Below, piece after piece: positions 57,436 through 64,000 of a stretch of 64,000 nt of DNA. The stretch covers positions 1,613,001 through 1,677,000 of the forward strand of contig NC_061770.1 in the NCBI RefSeq assembly GCF_022458985.1. The letters are read 5' to 3'. The translations under genes were made by a program, and so were the position numbers. Source of the DNA: Mugil cephalus. Its lineage: Eukaryota; Chordata; Actinopteri; Mugiliformes; Mugilidae. Every line of letters starts with the position of its first letter. Position 1 is the stretch's first letter. The notes under the pieces were generated by a model that did not search any database, was not told the origin of the DNA, and saw nothing but the letters and a program-made list of their open reading frames with translations.

Positions 57436-58226
57436 ATGTACAATGTATATGAATGTACAAACAAAGCACATAGCTTTTAGTTTCTTAGAGTTTCTTTAAA
57501 GACATTCACATATGCTCCACCTTCTCTCAGCTCTGGCATCTCACCTGTTGACAGTATGGACAAGGCACGGACAGATGGTGTAAACATGCTGGGTTGCTGC
57601 TCCAGGACCTAATTTCTATGTTTCCACCTTCCTAGCACATTTTCCTCTGAGAGCGCCAACACTGGTGTAAAGCTGCTGCTGGTTACATTCATGGTTACAA
57701 ACATTCAGAATGTCCAACTTACAGTATTGCAGGTCACATAATGCCCCCAAAATAGAGGGTCTATCCTCGGAGGAGCTTGAGTGTACTCTGTAAATTCCTG
57801 ATAATACCATTTGACTGTGGAGGTTAGACTGTGGACACAATGTTAGGATGGCATGAAACTGTGAAAAATTAGGTCATAGGGGCTGAGGGATGGAACAAGA
57901 TGAATATATGGTAGTTGCTCTGTGGCAGTCAAAAGGAATATTTACCATCTTAGTTAAGCATGCTAGTGTTTGCTACTTGGTGGCAAACAGGAATTTCAAG
58001 AGTTATGCAGTTACATAGTGTTAAACTACATTACTGAACAAGATCTATTCACAAGTGATGGGGAAAAGTCAGAATATCCAAAAAAGTACATATCATCTGA
58101 TAACTATGTATGTCTGTGTTTTGCTGTCTGTTACAATACATCTAGTAGAAGTACAACTCAAACCTGCGTGTGAGACCAAACGAATAGTCTGAGAATCATC
58201 AACATCCAAGATTTCATCCTCTATGG

Positions 58227-58495
58227 CAGGGGTGTCAAACTCATTTTAGTTCAGGGGCCACATGCAGTCAAATGTGATCTCAAGTGGGCTGAGCCAGTAA
58301 GACAATACCATAATAACCCTAAATAACAGCCCCAGACTTATTCTAATAGTTTTAGTGCAAAGAAGAACAAGTAGATTAAGAGAATGTTTACATTTAAAAA
58401 AAAAAAAAATGGAGAAAAAATAAGAAATTTCTTTAGAATAATAAGTGGAATTTGGCCTCATTGCTGGTATATGTAGTAACATTAAAAATTTCATA
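58227..58495. mobile_element. hAT (Charlie-like) non-autonomous fragment, copy 2
   Basis: Same 5' terminus (CAGGGGTGTCAAAC) and following segments as the copy at 19707, in the same orientation. 3' part truncated near 'aaaatttcatat'. Each copy is preceded by a CTAT(A/G)G-type flank. Confidence 0.65.
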
Positions 58496-59933
58496 TATGC
58501 ATTTATATATATTTTTTCTTTTGTGTGTTTAACCATCTCTGAACACTTCTGAGCTTGTTTGATCAACCAAGACGGGCCACTGTTATGGTCAATACTGACC
58601 ACATCTGACTGGAGGATGGAGAAAACAAGGGAATTATCAATGAGCCAGTGCACACACATATCACTGCCCATTCCATCTAGATGCTACAAATGTTACACTG
58701 TATTTTTGTATTTTATACCCCGGAAAGAGAGATGGTCAACATTGTGCCATTTTATAGCCCTCCACCATACACATCTGCCCTCCTCACGTGTATCCCTTCC
58801 CAAACTTAGCAGCAGCCTCTTCCTGCAAGATAACCCACTGTGCCGTATTCATCTAAACCAGTCACCCACTAAATCTCTGCCACGTTTAACATGAGTCACG
58901 TTCATGGCGTTCAGGAAGGGCAGTTCAAAATAAAACAAATCATTTGATTGTATATACCTGCTCCTTCCTCAAAGCGACCACAACTCAGCCTCCAATAAAT
59001 GACTTTGCTGATATGATACGGGAGTATTTGTGTTTGGGTTACTAAATAACCAAGTCAGTTAGGCAGCTGTTATTGCAGTGACATGCTATTGCTAATGGCT
59101 CCCAGCCATTAGTCATCACCATAAAATAAAACGAGTAATCAAGCAAGCACACATCCTTACTGAGCAGGAGGTCATTGAGGATTTGTTGCGTTTATTTTTA
59201 TTCTGTGAATTTTGAATGAAAAACAGATTTGGAGAAAATAGTTTCCGCTAAATGCCAAGCACACCCTCTGAGATCAAACATGACGTCACTTTTGTCATTA
59301 CAAAACACTCTTCCTGATGAAGCCTAGCTGGAAAAGTTTTCAAAACACAGTTGCAACAGTGAAAGAGGCTGAATTAAGAGCCCTTCAGACCCTGGTGTTT
59401 CACAATAACCAGTGACACTGTATACAGTACTGGTAAAGAAGTTGAATTTCTGTGGCTGTGCACATAGAGTGGTGCTCCAGTGGGAAGATAGTCTTGTATC
59501 ACCACCTGTTACCTTATCACAGGCTAAATGGAAATGAATCCTTTATAGGTCATGCACACTGGCTGATGCAAAGGTTGTGAAGTTTGTGTGTCTTTTGTGT
59601 TTGCTGTACTGTGCAGTGGTCTTTACATGTTCACTTCACGTCATGTTAGTTGGGAGCGGCTCCTTTTAAGAGTTGATATTGCTGGCAGTAAAAAGTAAAA
59701 ATAGGGAAGTATTACAGTTTTATTAATTTGTTTGTGTGCTATTCTGGCAGGGAATTAGCATTTTGTGAGTTTTTATGAGGGAGGTGTAAAGGCAGATTGA
59801 AGGAGGTGAGGAGGAAAACAATATCAAACATAGAAAGAGACAGGGAGGGGTGTTTAGATGCCAAGAATGTGTATTTCCAATGTCGAAGTCCTGAGTTAAC
59901 CGTCTTCCTCCCCCCTCCTCCTCCCCGCCTCCA

Positions 59934-59990
59934 GACGTCACCTCAAGGCCGAGACTCTGCCTGCAGTCATTTGCATAGAGTGCTAAAAGG
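59934..59990 (+). promoter_or_regulatory. Compact promoter upstream of the RING finger gene
   Basis: In order: a CRE-like core GACGTCA (59934-59940), a perfect octamer ATTTGCAT (59969-59976) and a TATA-like TAAAAGG (59984-59990). A C/T-rich stretch precedes them. A start about 25-30 bases downstream would give the leader exon listed next. Assignment to the RING gene is inference from orientation and position. Confidence 0.5.
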
Positions 59991-60014
59991 GGAGCTGACA
60001 GAGCAGGACAGGTA

Positions 60015-60246
60015 ATACTCACCAACGGACGCAGAGCAAGGAGGATCTAGAGCTGACACTGACACAGGAAGCTATTACTCAGCCTCTGAACATACACCTA
60101 TAAGTCCAGCTGTACACTTTACACATTCTCTACTGGGATCTCAGAAGACTTGGACTCCAGAAAAGAAAATGCATTGTCAAGTCCAAAGTGAGTGAGGAGT
60201 TCCCTGACCACAGAGAGGATCAGTTGATGCCTTCATCATCCAACAG
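60015..60246 (+). other. Probable non-coding first exon of the RING finger gene
   Basis: Follows the TATA-like element and ends at donor CAG|GTAAAC (after 60246); an earlier donor AAA|GTGAGT near 60190 is possible. No long frame. It could splice to an acceptor near 63208-63224, just before the CDS. Confidence 0.4.
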
Positions 60247-63207
60247 GTAAACCAAACCTTTGCTCTGAATGTTGCCTTGAGGCTTTTTATGCCATATGGT
60301 GGATTAGTTACTGGTTTTGAAAATGTGCTCAGAAGAACTATTCTGAAAGCAGAACAGGTGGATCACATCCATCATGAGCACCTGTGTCAGCTCATGTTTC
60401 AAGAGTATTTTTCTGTTCAGTTTGGATTCTCAAGCGTTTCTCTGCAGTTTCCTCCATTGTGTTTTGTGTTTGCACATGTTATCTAATGCTCAGGTCTGTT
60501 TTTGCTTTTGCCCCTTAGTTAAATGTCAGGCAGATCCAGTTTCATTTACTCTTCTGAGAACAGGTAGTGCAGGATTTTGGATGACAGTTGAACAGAACAC
60601 ACAGAAGGGGATACAGGCAGATGACTCTCACACTAAGGAGCCACAAACTAAGAGTGTGGGGCCTTGAAAGACACTTTCTAACTATGTTTGTTTACCAGGA
60701 GGTCAATGGGGCGGGTGAGGAATATGTGCCACTGATAACGACCAGGGATCATAAATTGACAACCAAAGCAATCCTGCACGAAGATAATAAAGAGTCTGAA
60801 GTTTGTATTTGGGGTTGAGCAGAGTTAATGTTTGACCCTGATGTACAATATACAAGCCTTTAGTTTGTCCTCTTTCCTCTATGAAGTTTCTGGACGTTCT
60901 GTGTTGAAGATAAGAGCAAAGTTTTAAAGTGATTTCTGCCCACACTGAACAGTGGCCACGTGTATTTACTAACGATAAACGTTGGCAATTGTCAAGTCAG
61001 ATAACTAAACCGAGCTAATGTTTTGCTTATGCTAATATAAGCAGCTGGTCACACCAGTCCAAATACGCTGCTGGAGTACTGATCCAATGAGGGGTGTGTC
61101 TAATATGCTCTTACTCTCTACATATTTGTGATGGGGGAAAATGGATTTCCTCCTTTAAATATGTAAACTCTCACTTAAAGAGTTAACTCCTGATTGTTGC
61201 TGAGCCTGATGTAGCATCTGACCACAAACTACATTTGCCTTTCAGACAGAGGTCATTATGAGTACAACCGCCTCAGGCTGTGCTTTGCCTTTTAACAGTG
61301 CGAGGCTGGGTGGTTTTTTGGTTGGTTAGTGACTTTCAGCACATTGTGCAGGTAGCATAGCCTGAAGCTTTGGACCTTGACTATGTGACCTGGTAAACAT
61401 ATTAAACATATACCATACTATTTTCAAGTGCAATAAAATTTGCTCTAGGTTTGCCAATTGTCAGCATATGTTTGAACGGTGTTAATATTCTCAATATTTA
61501 TTTTTTTTTCTATTCTATTTGAAAGTATAGGACTTAAATGCACACTCATTGGACACATGTATTTTTCTTAGGGGTTGGTAAAGTTCCTGTCAACAGCCAG
61601 TTAAGCAAAATGAGGTTTCTCACTCACTGCAGCTGATAAAGACTTCCAGTAAAGGACGCCCACACCTGATAACTACATTCACTCTGAGCAACAGGGAAGT
61701 AGAGTCACAGTCAGTGGTTAAGGGAGGCTTAAAACTGATAAGACAGGTGTAATTATACAGGAAAATCTTTCCTCATCCTATTAAAGTATGTTTTAATTCT
61801 GCAAAGATGAGGAGAGCGAGTTGGCAGAGCAGGAATGTCAAGGGTAGATGGAGAGATTAGACGGAGAACAAGCAGGGACTTTGTGTAGATGGGAGAACTG
61901 GGGCAGGACCAGCCCCGAGGGCACGGACAGCAGAGCACCTGTGCTCTGACAGCATTCATCACTAATGCACAAACACAGTCTCCTTCACATTAGTGGCTTT
62001 TGATACCGAACTCAGAGCACCAATAATATTCTACTTATTCTAAAAGCAAGGAGACCAGACTCGCAATAGAGTAGCAGTTCTGTCCTCAAGGTGTCCTTCA
62101 GATAAACCTGCAAACCCACTGCAGGTCATTCATAGTGCCACAAAACGTCATCCATGAAAAGTCACATAAAAAAAAAAAAAAAAAAATAAGAAACACTCAA
62201 TGTTCATCCCTGAGACTCTCATACTAGCAACTCACACATAACAATTTTTCATCTGCTGCTTGAGGCAAGAAAAACTCACAGTACTGGCTCTACTGCACAC
62301 GCTATCCTTCTATCCTTAAAGTGAGTGCACAAAACTCAAGTTCTTGTTTGCTCTGAATGAATTATACACAGCGTACAGGGTATTCTGCTACTGTCTGTGC
62401 TAATTATATAAACATGTGTCACTCTTTGTGCCGAAGTTGTTAGTAACTGTGCAAACAGATTAAGGAGAAATGCTGTCAGTCACAGTTTAGCCTTATGCTA
62501 ACAGTTGCTAATACCAGGCTGTTTCCAGTGGGGTTAAAGGTCAGAAAGCAAACAGCAGCAATGAATATTAAAAAAAAAAAAAAAAAAAGGTAGTGTGATA
62601 ACCCTTGATCTAACCCTGTTAATGCAAATTACCTTCCAATCTCTGGCTTATTTGGCAGAACTTCTTTTTAACGTGGTGACAGTTACAGCTTTGAGGTGCG
62701 ATTTGTAGAGGCTGCATGTGTAATTTATGATGAAAATAAAGGATATTTGCACACGTTGTGCATTAGCTTTCTTTGTTCAATGCCTGAGTAGTGAGTAAAG
62801 CCTGACTGAAAGTGCTTCATGACGTATCCTTGTCCCATAACCCTGCGTCCATCAGTCAACGATCGTGCTGTACCTACAGAGCAGCCCACGCCACACTTGT
62901 GGGTGGATGTGTTCTCTTCCATTTCTGTTTCTTGGCATGTCACTTAACTGACTCATTTATTTGTGCTTGTTGCCATTTCGCATCACTGAATTACACATTG
63001 ACAGAGCAGTCCTGTCAGCTTTGTGATGTTCGGTGTGTGTGTGCTGAGTGAGGATAAAAATTGTTCAGAGTTCAAGCATTCAGTTGGCCTGTATACACTG
63101 GGCACTGTGTCAGGATTATGTTTAGGCATGACTGAATATATGGTTGTCAGCAGCAGGAAGATTATAATCATGGAAAATAATCTCTGCATTTTATTCATTG
63201 TTTAAAG
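60247..63207 (+). other. Putative intron of the RING finger gene
   Basis: About 3 kb with no coding exon recognised; A-runs at 62168-62186 and 62571-62588. If the upstream exon is not part of this gene, this is intergenic. Confidence 0.35.
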
Positions 63208-63288
63208 GTAATCTACACCACAGACCACGAAGAAGAAAGAAAAGACAGGAGAGTCCAAACGACACTGAACAAAGGGAGAGGGATAAAG

Positions 63289-63984
63289 ATGGATCAGCCA
63301 GCGCAGATATGGCACACACAGATCACCCCCCAGGAAGTGGCAGGAGAGCCGCAGCAGAGGGTGTCGGTGGTGGACCAGCCGGAGTGCTCCATCTGCTACA
63401 ACACCTACGACAATGTCTTCAAAACACCAAAGGTGCTGGAGTGCACCCACACCTTCTGCCTAGAGTGCCTCTCCCGCCTCATGGCAGTGTCCAAGGAGGG
63501 CAGTAAAGAAAGAAGCCCACACCTGTCCTGCCCCTTCTGCCGTCAACCCACTGTGTTGCCGGAGGACGGACCCCCGGCCCTGGCCACCAGCCAGGAGGTC
63601 CTGTGCAAGCTGCCCACTCATCAGCAGCAGGAGCAGCCGGTGTGGATTGATGGGCAGAAGCTGTGCTACAAAAGCTTCGGTCAGGACGGAGGCCTGGGCA
63701 CGCCTGACACTCCCACGGCCTTCTGCATCTGCATTGACATTGGGGCCAGCAAGATATCGCAGACTGCAGCTCAGCCTAGGCGTCGGACTTTGGGCATATT
63801 CAGAATGGCTGACTGGAAGAGGATGGTCCTCTTCATTTTGCTCTTAGTGATGCTTGCTGTGGTTGTGCTGTTCCCCCTGCAGTGTGTGTTCACCCATGGG
63901 AACATCCGCTGTTTAAGACGCGTGCCCCCCAGCATCCCCACCACTACTACTCTTGCCTTCACATCAGCACCTCTTTCAGATTAA
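63289..63984 (+). CDS. RING finger transmembrane E3 ubiquitin ligase, RNF183/RNF223-type, 231 aa
   Basis: Single-exon CDS. N-terminal C3HC4 RING: Cys33, Cys36, Cys52, His54, Cys57, Cys60, Cys81 and Cys84 are all present, so zinc binding and E2 recruitment are expected. A stretch [12 protein letters not shown] and FCICIDIG follows, as in the RNF183/RNF223/RNF225 group. One transmembrane helix spans about 179-197 ([19 protein letters not shown]), then a 34-residue tail. This layout (cytosolic RING, C-terminal anchor) is typical of ER/lysosomal membrane ligases; the substrate is unknown. The start ATG is preceded by A-rich leader with a G at +4. I cannot decide the exact orthologue. The stop lies 16 bases before the window end. 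Confidence 0.88.
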   Translation: MDQPAQIWHTQITPQEVAGEPQQRVSVVDQPECSICYNTYDNVFKTPKVLECTHTFCLECLSRLMAVSKEGSKERSPHLSCPFCRQPTVLPEDGPPALATSQEVLCKLPTHQQQEQPVWIDGQKLCYKSFGQDGGLGTPDTPTAFCICIDIGASKISQTAAQPRRRTLGIFRMADWKRMVLFILLLVMLAVVVLFPLQCVFTHGNIRCLRRVPPSIPTTTTLAFTSAPLSD

Positions 63985-64000
63985 ACTTCTAGATACACTG

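Larger units (their letters stand above)
52300..59925. other. Gene-poor intergenic region
   Basis: About 7.6 kb without a convincing gene. It contains an isolated open frame near 53.2-53.5 kb, the second hAT-like fragment, a (TA)n(CA)n tract at about 57388-57435, and a GT run near 56785-56808. It may hold regulatory elements for dennd2c or the RING gene; no direct evidence. Confidence 0.5.

Overview
The window is from a ray-finned (teleost) fish nuclear genome. It carries split genes with short GT-AG introns. Its repeats include a DD34E Tc1-like element, two hAT-like fragments and LINE-tail-like repeats common in fish. The gene set is a vertebrate block matching human 1p13: SIKE1, CSDE1, AMPD1 and DENND2C. 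I cannot name the species from sequence alone.

Layout: (1) 1-413, minus: first two coding exons of sike1, cut by the window edge. (2) About 1.38-16.3 kb, plus: csde1 (Unr), an RNA-binding cold-shock protein. It has several non-coding or alternative 5' exons, 18 core coding exons (797 codons plus stop) and two candidate microexons. (3) About 16.65-19.21 kb, minus: an N-terminal RASSF (RASSF7/8-like) gene, tail-to-tail with csde1. (4) About 19.2-24.0 kb: repeat-rich intergenic DNA. (5) 24.0-35.9 kb, plus: ampd1, muscle AMP deaminase, 15 coding exons (731 aa), with a dead Tc1-like transposon in intron 3. (6) About 36.85-52.3 kb, plus: dennd2c, a DENN-domain Rab exchange factor, 18 coding exons (922 aa). 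(7) 52.3-59.9 kb: no convincing gene. (8) About 59.93-63.98 kb, plus: an intronless-CDS RING finger/transmembrane E3 ligase of the RNF183/RNF223 type, with a likely upstream promoter and non-coding exon.

These are independently acting eukaryotic genes, not an operon: innate-signalling suppressor, mRNA translation/stability factor, Ras-association scaffold, purine-nucleotide-cycle enzyme, Rab GEF and membrane ubiquitin ligase. In mammals NRAS lies between CSDE1 and AMPD1. I see no NRAS coding exon here, and a minus-strand RASSF gene occupies that slot. I reconstructed exons by reading splice sites and checking phase; every junction listed keeps frame. The most interesting unexplained points are alternative N-termini, an in-frame alternative donor and two basic microexons in csde1, a GC-AG intron, a stop-free 84-nt ampd1 intron, and a 37-bp near-perfect hairpin just inside another ampd1 intron.
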